Assembly (NCBI GenBank): GCA_030272585.1
Contig: BSYQ01000007.1
Span: forward strand, 4,840,001 to 4,904,000
Source of the DNA: Bryopsis sp. KO-2023
Taxonomy: Eukaryota; Chlorophyta; Ulvophyceae; Bryopsidales; Bryopsidaceae
Direction: 5' to 3'
DNA: 64,000 nt
Part shown: piece after piece, positions 1 through 11,929 of the stretch
Position numbering within the stretch: the first letter of the stretch is position 1
Layout: each line of letters starts with the position of its first letter
Position numbers and translations under genes: made by a program
Notes under the pieces: model-generated
Seen by the model: only the letters and a program-made list of their open reading frames with translations
Database searches by the model: none
Told to the model about the DNA's origin: nothing

Positions 1-236
1 CAGATTTTGTCATAACAGTTTGGGCGGGGGGGGAGGGGGCCTCTGCATAACTCTGAAAATATTGCCATCAGTTGGTAGTGCATGATCTCATTCGAGTGTC
101 ACTCATGGCTTTCAGAAGCCCGTGAATTTGTCATCATCGGCAAAAGAAAAAAAAAAAACATCGCAGAGGTGTTTTTCAGCCCCCTCCCCCCCCTGGAAGT
201 CTCAAACAATTCAATCAAGTTGACCACCATGCATAC

Positions 237-3200
237 CTCCTTCAACTGCCCAGTCTTGGCGGCAGCTTCAATGTATTTGTAATGAACATCGGGGTCCTCT
301 GAGAATGCAATCTGGCCACCCAAATAGAAGTAGAGACCATGGTAACTGTTGAAAGACTCCAGCATCTCGATGATCGCTTGGGCCGTCAGCTGATCAGTGT
401 ACTCCTTGGCAATCTGAAAGAGTAAGACAAAAAAAAAGGGGGGTGAATGAAACGACCACCCTTTGTTATCAACACACACGACATGTTCATAGCGTTTCCC
501 TGTTGCATCTTAAAATTGTCAGAACATTGATTTCGCCTAAACGAAGGGGGTCATTAAGAGGATCCCTGAATGCTCAAAAAAAAAAATGAAAAAAAAAAAA
601 GAAATCTGGAGTCTGTTTCTTATGGTTCCTTTCCAACACTCACGTTCACAACAAGCTGGAGGTTTTGCTGCATGTTGGTTGCCATCAGCTCTCGCAGGCA
701 TTCCACGGCCCAATCTGCCGAAAGCGTCCCGAAGAATTGCGTGAGGGGAGCTGGCTCGATCGCATGAGTGTTGACGATCACCCTCTTGATGTCTGGCAGC
801 TCGGTGTAATGTTGGAGGGCCCTCACATAGAGACCAGCTTTTTCACAGAGCTGGGGAAAAAACACACACAGACATAACTTACCAAAATTAAAACAATTTT
901 ACGGAAACTCGCAAATTCATGATCCAGGAATGATTGATCAGAAACAGATGCGAGTCCTCTTTTGGATGAAAGCGACAACCAACTTTCTCCTTTGCTAAGC
1001 ATTGGCAAAACACTTTTTTTGGACATAATTTCCTTCTGAAATTCACTGGTCAGACTCCTTACTTGAGCGATTCGGGGTCTGTCGTATTGAGAAAGGGACC
1101 CGCTGGCCAGAATGGCATCAGCAACTTGGGGGTTAGTGATCAAATTGATCTCCAACACTTTAGTCTGTAGGGCGGCATGCTCAGCCTGATCCTCCTTCAA
1201 TACTTCCAACAGGTAAGCCGTCGCCTCCCTCACCTAACCAATCCACGAAAAACCGTTAATTCCAGGTCCAATGAGTGCTAAAAAACCCTTATATTCACTG
1301 TGGATCATTTGTGTTCCACAGTTTGCTGACATATGAATGCCTCAATGGTAGGTCTATGTGCTGATTAACAAAACAATCAGGACAAAAAAAAAGAATGCCA
1401 GAAGGAGCAGGAGTTGATCACCATGTTCCTTTGCAGAAAGAGGTCGGTGATCGTGTTGATCTCGATGGGAGGGTTGGGTTGCTTCGAAATCATCTTGGCC
1501 AAAGCCACCGCTCCGTTTGGATTGTTCATCATCATGCTCTGCAGCAAGAACATGAAATCGGGTGCCTGCCCTGTCTGACCACTGTACTTCATCAGCTCTT
1601 CAAAGTCGCCCTTTTCCGCCAGGGAAACGACCACCTGAAAAAAAAACACAAAAACCGCTTATCGAAACTAACCAAAACGAAGTGGGGGATTCGTCTTTTT
1701 TTTCGGGTAAGGTGCTGTGCCTCCATCAACCTCGGTCGAACAATTCGTGGTGAAAGAGAAGCCACACGGAAAACCACCCCCAACCAAAGATATATCTCTG
1801 CCACTTGCCTTCGAGGATGTTCCAGCTTTTTCGAAAATCCTGAGGGCAAGATCGTTGTCTCCCGCATTCTTGACCAGGTCGCCCAACTCTTCACTGGCTT
1901 CCAGCTTGTCTTCGTTCCACCAGTTGGTCAGCAGCTCTTTCTTGTTTTGTGCCAGCACGAGCTTGGCCAATTCCGCACTCTCGATCGCGTTCAGGGACCC
2001 CTTTCCAAGCAACGTCCCGAAATACACCAGAATCGGCGATTTCTGGCCTGGTTGGGTAGGAGCTTGCTTCAGCTTCTCCATCACTTCCAAGCTCCTCAAG
2101 GCTCCCTGAAACCCCACCACCAAGAAAAAAAAAACAAGATTTACATCACAAAAATTCCAAAATGACACCCTATTGCTCCGGATATCATCAAGTTATATGC
2201 CGACGCATTGTTTTTTCGGAAATTTTTATTTTTTGGCTGACCTGTGGAGAGTCGGCTGCCAACTCGGCGGCTTCTTTGAATTGACTTCCAGAAATGAGCT
2301 GCTGGAACTGCTGGACGACGAGGTTTTCTGCACCGGGCAGGTTTCCTCTCTTGGCCAAAGATAATGCCAGCCCCAAATTGCTCAATTGTTGGCTTACGAA
2401 ATTCACGATTGTGCCTTCGTTGATGTTTGCAAGAATAACTTGGCCGCGTCTTCACAAAACGAGCGAGAAGAGAATCATTAGTCATTGCCCGTAGGCCCCT
2501 TATTTTCTCCCAAACTCTTGAACAAATTTCTTCCCCCTCCACAACAAAAAACGAACTTACTAATTTGTGTAATTTTGCATGCCTGAACCTTGCCTACCTG
2601 TTGATTGCATAGAATCCACCGGTGCTCGGCGAATTAGTCGTCAAGAAAATGGGGTCCGAGCTGATTCGGTTTCTGTACACTGCGGTGGCTGTCTCCAGGT
2701 CATACACGAAGAGCATCCCCAATTTGGTCACCACATAAATCAATCCATACTTATCGCTGATTTGCATGGACACCGGAAAGTCGTCCGCAAACTCCTGTGG
2801 GAAAAACAGCTCTGCCTGCTTCTTGGTGGGAGCTGCAACAATTAGGGGAAAAAAAAAGAAGCAAGTTGATTGGAGGAAAGGTGATCGAAAAGAGTAGGGT
2901 GTTCTTTTTTTCAACATCCCAAATTTGCACATTGATGAAAATAGGCGGAGCCAAAAAATATATATTTCCTGGTGTCCAAGCATCAGCCATGAACCCATAA
3001 AGGGAAAAAAAAATGTTGTTTCCAGCAGAGGATGAATTTCACACAGTGCAAAATAAATATCTTGGGAAGTATTGCACACTCGAAAATACAAAGAATTATT
3101 ATTATTTTTCATGTTCCGCCTCTTGCGTATATTTTATGTATAGATATAAATGTATTACCTCCAGCCCCGCCAAGCTCAATGACATGCAACTTGGAGACAA

Positions 3201-5453
3201 GGGTTCCCTCTCGGACAGTCTTTTGAGCGAAAGTTATCACGGTGCTTGGAGCTTCTCTGCCCGGGAACTGCAAAATACATCAATATTTCAGATCAAAAAC
3301 AATCAAACCATCCTCCTCCCAGCAAAATCATTATGCCCTCCTTTCCCAAGCACCCAATCGCTAAATATTCATCGATCCCCCCCCCCTCCCGGTTTCTTTA
3401 CAAATGGTTGTCTGTGCATGTAATCCATTCGCAAAAACGTCCCCATAAAGTCGTATTTTCACGACGTTGTAAAATAGCTGTTGTAATTTTGTTTGATTTT
3501 CAGCACACCTTGACGGTGGAGAAATCTGCGGCATGAGCCTCCAGTGCCTGGCTTCCAGCTTGCTCCATCGAGTACAGCTGCATGTATCCCCTCACAAGAC
3601 TTGGCCTGGCCATAGACAATGAAAGCATTGACCACCACCCCTTTCCCCAATTTAAATCAAAGACACCAAACAAAGAAAAGATGGGTGGAATATTTATCCT
3701 TTCTTTCAGACATGAAACAGTCGGGTCATGTAGGAGCAAGTTTTATCATTGTTCTACCCCACATACTTTTGTATTGCTTTGTTTTCAGTTCCTGCTGGCA
3801 GCAGTTGGCAGTATTCATTGAAAACTATCATGTGCGATCGTCCAATCGACGTCAATCAGTGGGGGACTGTCACTGGGCCGCACAACATCAAGAGAGAAAA
3901 CAAATAAATTATATATTACCTGTCCCCCGACCCCGGTCCGATTCCAACAAGGACTGCCCACTTTTCAGTAGGATCCACCTTGTAACTAATGATCTGCGTG
4001 CCGCTCAAGTTGGTGGCCCGATCAAACACTTTCTGGGGGTCAGACGTTCCCTTCAAACACACAAGCAGCAATCGACCACCTCAACTTCACCCCCACTTCA
4101 TTGGCCAGATATTCTCTCCCAGCCAACTTGTTTGAGAAAAAAAAATGTCAACTTCGGAGTTAATACCATCTCTCTCTTTTCTCACTCTCTCTTTAATTCT
4201 CACTCTTTTCTCCTTGCAAATTGTTCAACTCCCCTTTCCCCCCTGCATAAAAACTACAGATTGCCCCACAGTCTCACCTCGATGTCCCAGTGATAGACAG
4301 CAGCCGTAGTAACGAGGCCAAGCTTCGTGGCCGAAATCCATCTCCAGTACACGACCTGATCATTCATTGCGTATGCTTTCAGCTTAGTCTTGGTGTCCAA
4401 ATCGAACACTTGCAGGCTGTTCCCGGTACCCCCCGCCGCTTGAGCCCCCGCCTTGAGTGCGATCACTTTCTTGTTGGGGTTCATCACTGCGGAGTCCGCC
4501 GTGATGGGCCTCCTGATAGGTTGATTGGGGCTGGCCATGTCCACCACAAGCAGCTGATTGGTGGGGCCCGTTTCTCGAACGCAGATGTACTTTTCCGATT
4601 CCATGGTGGTGTTGGTGAAGGTGATGTGTTGCATCTGGACATTCATGCTGCCCAGCTGGAAAACCCCACAAACAAAGAGCGGTCAGACTGGGAAATCCAC
4701 CAACGAACACAACCTCTCTGGTGGATCATTGGTTATGGAGTTTCTATTTTATCTAAGCGGATATTTGAGGTGGGGGAAATCGGAGTGATCGATCAGACAT
4801 GTGGTGTGGTGTTTCTTAAATTTCCCCCTTGCTTTGTTGGACTAAAATGGACAAAAAAAATAGGCTGAGGAATAATCAAAGGCATTTTGGGAGGAGTGTG
4901 TGCATGCCCTTAAAAAAATGCTCGGTTTTCAGATATTTGTTTTCGGAGTCCAGTTTTCGTTCTGTGGCGACGAAACGGTGGAGCGAAGGGCGAAAACTTT
5001 CAGTCAGGGAAGGGGATCCCACTCGGACACCCAAACGGAGCATTCGTCGTTCGATGCTTCCTAAGGATTGACGCGAAACGAGGGAGAAGAGGGTTGCCTC
5101 TGCAAGATCACGTTCCGCGTCACAATGCCCCGCGATAGCTCGACGGTGTTTTTTCGCGCTCGAGTCAAAGGCAACAGTCAACCTGGTGGCATCACGCCCA
5201 CGACCTGAAAATCTTTAATTCGTTCGACGCAACGAAACCTCAAGGAAACTGAACCATAGATCGCAAACTGTCCCCGAGGCGCATTGTTCTCGCTGCGCTC
5301 GAACTGGGGCGTAAGGCATCCCCACGCAGACTCCACCCCGAAAGTATGGATCGCTGGCGCGACGTTGAACGAAAACCTTTCGCCTGGTTTGCCATCCACC
5401 GATTAACCCACCTGCAACACCTCCTTCACCATTACTGGCGCGGTGCCCGACAT
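237..5453 (-). CDS. CHC: Clathrin heavy chain, N-terminal part (gene runs off left edge)
   Basis: Forms the legs of the clathrin triskelion that coats endocytic and trans-Golgi vesicles. Twelve exons are visible: 5453-5412, 4655-4278, 4050-3920, 3605-3509, 3267-3159, 2832-2598, 2449-2242, 2105-1809, 1634-1422, 1233-1063, 850-644 and 413-237. All phases agree and give 755 codons of a family that is usually about 1700 residues. The seven-bladed N-terminal propeller (about residues 1-330) is recognised by [25 protein letters not shown] and [10 protein letters not shown]; the linker and distal leg by [35 protein letters not shown] and [13 protein letters not shown]. These are near-identical to plant and animal clathrin. 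The start is the ATG giving [14 protein letters not shown]. Exon 8 ends AAG|GCAAGT, so its intron is of the GC-AG type. The proximal leg and trimerisation region lie left of position 1. Confidence 0.97.
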
Positions 5454-6724
5454 TTTGTTGGGGCAATCACTCAACCAGCGACCTTCTTTTGATCAGCCCC
5501 ACGGCAAAGGTAAACAGCAGGAGAGGCTGCAGAACGCTCCACCCCCACGCGGGCTCAAGGCACAGGGACGCGATAAACTGGACTCACGAAGCGCTCTTTC
5601 ACAGGAATAAAAAAGATGGTGTGCAGCGTTCGCGTCCAGGCTGTGGCGAACGCGAGCGCTTCGACGGCGAAAAACCCTCTCTGTTTTTTTTCGAAACTGC
5701 AGGCGATAGTTTGCCAACCACAGCACTTTTTTTGTGCGCAACAACAATCCTGCCCTTTCGCCGGCAACTTGCCCCATGTCGGACCGGCACGAGCCTCTCT
5801 CCGATCACTTGCGAATCCTTGCATTATCGGGTGTCGAACTCACACCCCTTCCATTAAAACAATCAAGCGTCATGTCGTACCAAAAAGATGGAGTTAGTTA
5901 TTTTTCCTCGACCTCGTCGTTTTCTTGAAAAGGGGGGGGGGGGGGGATGATCGGTTTGTCTTGACCTAACCATCCATTCTGAGTTGTTACAGACATTCCA
6001 ATGAAAATGTCTTCATGCAATCTGTTGTGTTGTTTTATCAAATTGATAAGAAAAAGGAGAGGAAGATCACTTCGACAGTGATCTGTCACTGCTGCGGAGT
6101 GCTCCAGCAGCAGGAGGAAAAACCAATCCTCCCCAAGCATCGATCTTTTCAGGTTTCTTTTTTTCAAATGCATGTAAAGAAAATATCTTGAACGTTTCTT
6201 CATTACACCAAGGTCGACAGTCCCATGCAGCCCGTCCACTCTGCAAATCAGTAATATGGGTGATGATTGCTGGACATCCGGATCAAAAATCGACCCCCCA
6301 AAAAATATAATGCCAAATAACCCTCTTGACACCACCTGGTCAACAACTCCATATTTACACGGATCATCTATAACTAATATAATCTGCAACGTACAGCAAT
6401 ATTCTAAGAAAGCAAAAAAACTCGGCAGCTCCCCTGCCGCCGTCCCAATGATTGAAGTCTAAATCGAGGCAAACCTCGAAAAATTGTTGCTGATTTATAT
6501 GGAAAAGAAACAATAATATCGATGAATATCAAACACCCCCCATCAAAATCAGTATCACCCTATTGTTTGAAAATTTCCCAGCAAATCCATTTTCATTCGA
6601 AAAAAACACCATCCCCTCCATCAAAATTCTAGGTTCAAAATCAAATCATAAGTTTGTTCTTGCCCACTGATATATCAAACCTGTCCCCCTATTCCACCCA
6701 ACGAAACGAAAATTAAGAATGTAA
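5454..6724. other. Intergenic region upstream of clathrin heavy chain
   Basis: No gene is seen here. The right part should hold the 3' UTR of the acyl-CoA synthetase gene and the left part the promoter and 5' UTR of clathrin heavy chain. The segment from about 5460 to 5830 is distinctly GC-rich, as expected for a promoter or 5' UTR in this genome, while 5900-6720 is AT-rich with a 15-base G run near 5931. No clear TATA box was found. Confidence 0.6.
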
Positions 6725-9277
6725 TCATAGGGTTAATTCTGCCGAGACGATCTCATCCTCGAAGTCTACATCCAAAACGAACCCCAGCTTTTCGCACACC
6801 CTCTGCATTGCCCTGTTTTCCATCAGCACCTGGGCTGTGATTTTCTTGATGCCTTCCTCCTTACCGATCTCAATCAACCGACCCAACAATTCTGAACCCA
6901 CCCCTTTCCTTTGGTGAGCATCCCCCACGACCATAGTGAACTCGGCTTCGTTGGCCGTGTGCGATCGGCTCAGCCTGCATACCCCAATAATGGTCCTTTC
7001 TGCATTGGTTCTTTCAGCAACCAGGGCCATTTCTCGATCGTAATCGACGAAGCAAACTCTGGCCATCCGAGTGTGACTCGTGCGCTGGCTCAATTTCACG
7101 GTGTGGAAATACCTACACAATCAAAGCCCCCAGCATCAGCCATTGTTTCCATTTTGGCCAAGATCTCAAGAATCCAACGGTTCCCCTCCCCCCCTCCCAG
7201 GATGAATTAGCCAAGCAAATGTTTAAAATGTCCCCCCCCCTTAGTCACTGCACAGACTGCAAGCATCAACCCATCAATGTATTTTGCCACACCTCTTCAT
7301 AGAGTTCACATCAAGTTGAGGGGGGTACCCACCGGAAATAGACGCTATCTTCAGACAGATTCTCGTGGAATTTGACCACCAGAGGTTCATCCTCAGGCCT
7401 GATCGGCCGAATCGTGCATGCTGTCCCATCAGGCAAAGTCCATTTCCACGTGTATTGTGCAGGGTAGGGTCGAATCGCCGGAGCCGGCAATTCGGAAAGG
7501 TCGGTTTCCTTGGGATGCAGCGCAATTCGAGCATCCAAAGCCAAGAGAGGGTGGCGGCTGTCTTTCCCGCATACCAGCAATGGGTTGACGTCGATTTCGC
7601 TGATTTGGGGCTGTTCCACGACCAGTTGGCTGAAAAGCACCAGCAGCGATTCCAGTTGACCCAAATTTGCTGGGGATCGCCCTCGAACACCCTGTGGGAA
7701 GATTTTATTCAGTGGCATTTTTTTTTTCAGTAGATATAAGGTCCATTTTGCTTCCTTGAATCCATCGCTCAGTTTCAAATCTGATCATAGCATCCTTCCA
7801 GAAATGTTTTTTGGGCAAGCCATCAGATCGACCGAACAAGGTGTATTCTTATTTCTAGGAATTATTCTACACAAGGCCAAAAGGTCAGGATAGATATACA
7901 CATTTATCTTTATTTCTAATTTTTTTGGGGGGGGGTAGATAGGGCTGGTGATGAAATATGTGTGCAAGCACCTTGAGGGCAGCATATATTTTTGTTTGCT
8001 CCATCATTCTCCTTGCTAGTGTCGTGTTCAATGGGGGCAAAGCGATTGCGCTGTCTTTGAAAACCTCCACCAGAGATCCTCCAGTTCCAAACAGCAAAAC
8101 TGGGCCGAACTGAGGGTCCATGCTGCTTCCAACGATCAGCTCATACCCATCGTCCCGATTAATCATCGGCTGAATCGACACGCCCTCAAAATGCTTCTCT
8201 GGATCGCCCACCTGCAAGACGAAAGAAACGTCAAATATCAGCAAAAAAAAGGTGCTGATTTAGCAAGGGGGTTCGTAACGCTGATGTGACACCATGGTGG
8301 ATGGATTGCAAGAAGAAGAAAAAATACTTTACCTTTTCTGCAACAGAATTTCTGATATCGGTGAAGGCATCCCGGACCCCCTTTTCGGTGGCGATGTCTA
8401 ATTGCACGCCGCCCACATCGGTTTTATGAGTAATAGTTTTGGAAACGATTTTGACCACCACAGGGTATCCGATCTTTTCGGCGGCCTGTGCAGCTTCCTC
8501 CTCAGATTTCGCCTCGATGGATTGCACTGTTGGAATTCCGTAAGCCTGAGAAAAAACAAAAACAGCAAACTATTTTTAGCACAACAGAGATGCTTCCAAG
8601 AAAAAGAAATTGAAAATGGTGCGAGTCGGAGTCGGTTTCTAATTTGGAACAGCTCATTTAGTAACGGAAATAGCAATAGAAATTATAAATAAAGCTATCA
8701 TTGTCGGTTATTTTTTATTGCTGCTGCAGTTATTATTTGATACACACATGTACTTTCTCAAACTTTTTTTTCATTTCCTTTTCATTTTTTTTTAGGGGGG
8801 GGGTCGCTTGCAGCTTCGAACTATGGGTGTGGGTGGCACAAGAAAAGACAATGACTCAAATTCAATAATCCAACGAATCAAATTCAATAATCCATAAACC
8901 ACGCACCTGGAGAATTCGTTTAGATTCGGTTTCCGTCAAGATAGTGCGATCACCCTCCACAGCCTCTTTGATAATTTGCTCCACAGCGATGCCCTTTCCG
9001 TTGTGGGGTCCCTGGTCGATGATTTCGGAGTGGCGGAGCAAGGTGGGGGTTTCGTACAGCTCCTCCAAATTGTACTTGTATTTCCACATCAAATTGAAAA
9101 CCTCCGCCGCATCATCAGGAAAATCGTATGTTGGAATGTTGGATTGATTCAGGATTGACTGCCCACCTGCAAAAAAAGAAAAAAAGAATTTTTTCCTCAA
9201 AAAATAAAAATAAGTGTGTGTGAATTCTTTATTTTCCCTCCACTGTGATTCGCCGAAACACCCACCCGCACGCACAC

Positions 9278-9315
<38 letters not shown>

Positions 9316-11419
9316 TTTTTTTTATTTTATTTTTTTTTTTTTGAAATGGGAATTATTTTACACAAGGCCAAAAGGCCGAGTGCAGCCCGTTCACGGAAAT
9401 GGGTTATAGGCTGATGTATATATATAAGGATATGTTTTTTACTAAGAAGAAAAAAATTGGCTTCTGCCAACCTAAGATCACACCTCTAATATCCGCCCCT
9501 CCCATCCAACTTGCTAAAACAGGTTTCTTGGCCTCGCTCATGATCGATTTCATGCCCTGAGCAGTTTGCGTGGGATCAGTCATTGCTTGGGGAGTCAAAA
9601 CCACCAGCAACCCATCGCTGTTGGGGTCTTTCAATGCAACCTCCAAGGTTTTGGAATATCTCTCCGGCCCTGCATCCCCCAGAATATCGATCGGGTTGCC
9701 ATGACTCCAGTGTGTGGGTAGGAATCCATTCAGGGTTGATTTCGTTTCGTCTGTAATGGGGGACAGCTCTCCGTTTCCTTCGATGAGGGCATCGGTTGCC
9801 AGCACCCCTGGCCCCCCAGCATTCGTAATTATCGTCAATCGTGGACCAGCCGGCAATCTTTGATCCTGTGGAAAGTGAGATTTCGCAATCAGTCTCAGAA
9901 CGACCAACCGAACTTTTCTGAAATATATTTTTATGGCATCAGTCAGGGATGGTGGAGGAGAAATGCTGGGAGGTGGTCAAATCCTCCAATATGGATCGAG
10001 ACAAGAGATGGATGGAAAGTACGTTAGGTTTTTGTTCTACCTTGGCATTCTTTTTTGTGCAGTCAAGGGATGGGAAGTAGCAAAACAACTGACCTGCTTC
10101 GACAGGACTTCTGCCAGATTGAAGAGTTGGGAAATCGATTTGACCCTCAGAACACCACATCTTCTGAAAGCAGCATCCAAAACCGCATCGCTTCCAGCCA
10201 GTGATCCTGTGTGGGATGCAGCTGCTTTCGCAGCCTCCGCCGTTCTCCCCGCCTTGAAAAATATGCATTACAATATTACTCATTCTACATTTCTTTCTCT
10301 AGTTCCAACAGCTATTAAGAAAAACTAGCAGCATCACACTTTCTTGTTGAAAAACTACCAGCATCACACTTAATCACACTTTCTTGTTGGCATCCTAGTA
10401 TCGGATTAGTCACCCACCTTGATAACGATGATGGGCTTTGTCAATGCCACCTCCCTAGCTGCAGATAGAAACGCTCTGGCATTACCGATGGACTCCATGT
10501 AAATCACGATGCTGTGCGTTCGCGGATCGTCCCCCAGAAAGTAGATCAGATCTCCCCAATTCACATCCAGCATCGATCCGACAGACACGAAGGCGCTGAA
10601 CCCCACGCGTTGCTCCAAACTCCAATCCAACACCGACGTGCACAACGCCCCGCTTTGGCTGATGAACCCGACATTGCCCGCCCTAGCCATCGTGCTGGCG
10701 AACGTCGCGTTCAGCCCGGAGAGAGGATTCATCAAGCCCAAGCAATTCGGGCCGATGATGCGCAAGCCACTGGATTCCACCTGATCCAGGATCTCTTTCT
10801 CCAGCGCGACGCCCTCCTCCCCGATTTCCTTGAATCCCGCCGACAGTATTATCGCACCCGGGACCTCAGCTTCGACGCAATCGCGGATGATCCCGGGCAC
10901 CGTCCGGGCTGGAGTGACGATGACCGCGAGGTCGACAGGCTCGGGGGTATCTTTGATGCTTGCATGTGCTCGGATTCCCAACACACTGTTTCGCTTGGGG
11001 TTTATAGGGAAGACAGTACCTCCAAATGGACTGCTGATCAGATTCCACAGCAATGTTCGACCCACGCTGCCTGGACGGTCCGTCGCTCCCACAACCGCCA
11101 CGCTCTTCGGGTTGAAAAGTGCCCTCAAAGGCTCTCCCTTGGAGCGAAGAATGTCCGACGTGGGATCCGTCGATGGTTTCAGTTTCCCAGACTTCAAGCT
11201 GGGCTTTCGGGCCGGTTTTCCGCTCGGCATTGTATCAAAGGTTGCAGACTTCGTCGAGAGGCGTGCGGAGTCGGACGTTTGTTGCGAGCACGCCAATGCG
11301 TTGAGAGGAGATGTCGTCGCGCTGATGGACTGTTTCGTGGAGGCTCTGGCAAGTCGGAAAAGTCCTTGTCGCATATTTCTGGAGAGAGTGCACTCCAGAA
11401 GAAGTCGCCGCAGTTGCAT
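6725..11419 (-). CDS. ADP-forming acyl-CoA synthetase fused to GNAT acetyltransferase
   Basis: Eight exons: 11419-10418, 10252-10094, 9865-9484, 9166-8907, 8545-8333, 8211-7972, 7691-7333 and 7112-6725. They join in phase to 1000 residues. An Arg/Ser-rich leader (about 1-95) suggests organelle import. Then come a CoA-binding fold ([15 protein letters not shown], about 105-120), the CoA-ligase domain with SHTGSLAG (His348, matching the phosphorylated His region of ADP-forming synthetases), an ATP-grasp domain from about 600 ([18 protein letters not shown]) and a C-terminal GNAT domain from about 872 ([24 protein letters not shown]). The order matches bacterial Pat/PatZ-type protein acetyltransferases. 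Those are reported to have lost synthetase activity, whereas the His motif is kept here, so interconversion of acetyl-CoA and acetate with ADP phosphorylation remains possible. An alternative start at 11374 is favoured by a TATA box only 21 bases upstream of the first ATG. Confidence 0.92.
7859..7887 (+). repeat. Intronic 29-bp repeat, copy 1
   Basis: Lies in intron 6 of the synthetase-GNAT gene. It shares GGAATTATT, one variable base, then TACACAAGGCCAAAAGG with a second copy at 9349-9377 in intron 3 of the same gene, in the same orientation. The flanks differ, so it may be a fragment of a dispersed element. Confidence 0.6.
9278..9315. repeat. (AT)n microsatellite
   Basis: About 19 AT units with one interrupting G, followed by a long T tract, inside intron 3 of the synthetase-GNAT gene. 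Confidence 0.9.
9349..9377 (+). repeat. Intronic 29-bp repeat, copy 2
   Basis: Second copy of the repeat at 7859-7887, nearly identical. It directly follows a T-rich stretch and an (AT)n microsatellite. Confidence 0.6.
10321..10389. repeat. Imperfect tandem duplication in intron 1 of synthetase-GNAT gene
   Basis: A unit of about 29 bases beginning AAAACTA and ending TTTCTTGTTG occurs at 10321-10349 and again at 10350-10389. The second copy carries a small internal insertion that itself repeats ATCACACT. Confidence 0.75.
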
Positions 11420-11929
11420 ATTCCGTGGTACATCGAGGGTTTTATACTTTCTTTCACGGTGCCACAGCGTGTGAGAATGTCCTATCGCTTCGTACCTGTA
11501 CCAACAGCAGCGCGCACCAGATACTTGGTATACCCAGCGCGTACTTGGGGAATTCATGGTGCGTTAATTCAGGATGCGCTGCAAAATGTGACCGAGTCGG
11601 GCGGAGGGGAGGACGCTTGGTTTATGACTCCGCGCTTGGTGGTGGAAGTAGACGGGCGAACAACGCGGGGCAATGTGCATCTAGCACCATGAAGTGAAAA
11701 TTCCACGCTTCTCCATTTTGGGGGGTTTTTTCCTCCAGTTTTGTGAACGTGGTAGATCTGTGCGGTTTTGAGCGCTGATCAGAGCCGAGGTTCTCCACAA
11801 GGGGCAATCCATCCGATTTCCCAAACCTGAAACAACCAACAAAAGCACGGAAATCGCCGCCTTGGGTCTGCAGTTTACTCAAAACTTTATCCGCTGAGAT
11901 GGATAAAGTTAACCGAAGAATCGGTTGAC
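11420..11929. other. Divergent intergenic region
   Basis: Lies between the minus-strand synthetase-GNAT gene and the plus-strand gene that begins near 11930, so it should hold both promoters. Only the TATA-like box at 11440-11446 is recognisable. Confidence 0.5.
11440..11446 (-). promoter_or_regulatory. TATA-like box upstream of synthetase-GNAT gene
   Basis: The minus strand reads TATAAAA here. A start site about 30 bases downstream would fall at or inside the first ATG (11419). Translation would then more likely begin at the second in-frame ATG (11374), which still leaves a basic Ser-rich leader ([12 protein letters not shown]). Confidence 0.45.

Noticed and set aside
1395-2165. Plus-strand 256-codon open frame opposite the clathrin exons
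   Set aside because: It is the antisense shadow of conserved clathrin heavy chain exons and crosses their intron without splice logic.
3619-4293. Plus-strand 224-codon open frame
   Set aside because: Lies over clathrin introns and exon 3 in antisense, with low-complexity translation and no similarity.
5489-5897. Several overlapping open frames on both strands upstream of clathrin
   Set aside because: GC-rich promoter or 5' UTR sequence; none shows family similarity or splice continuity.
10514-11692. Plus-strand 392-codon open frame
   Set aside because: Antisense of the GC-rich first exon of the synthetase-GNAT gene; no family similarity, and the minus-strand frame is clearly conserved.
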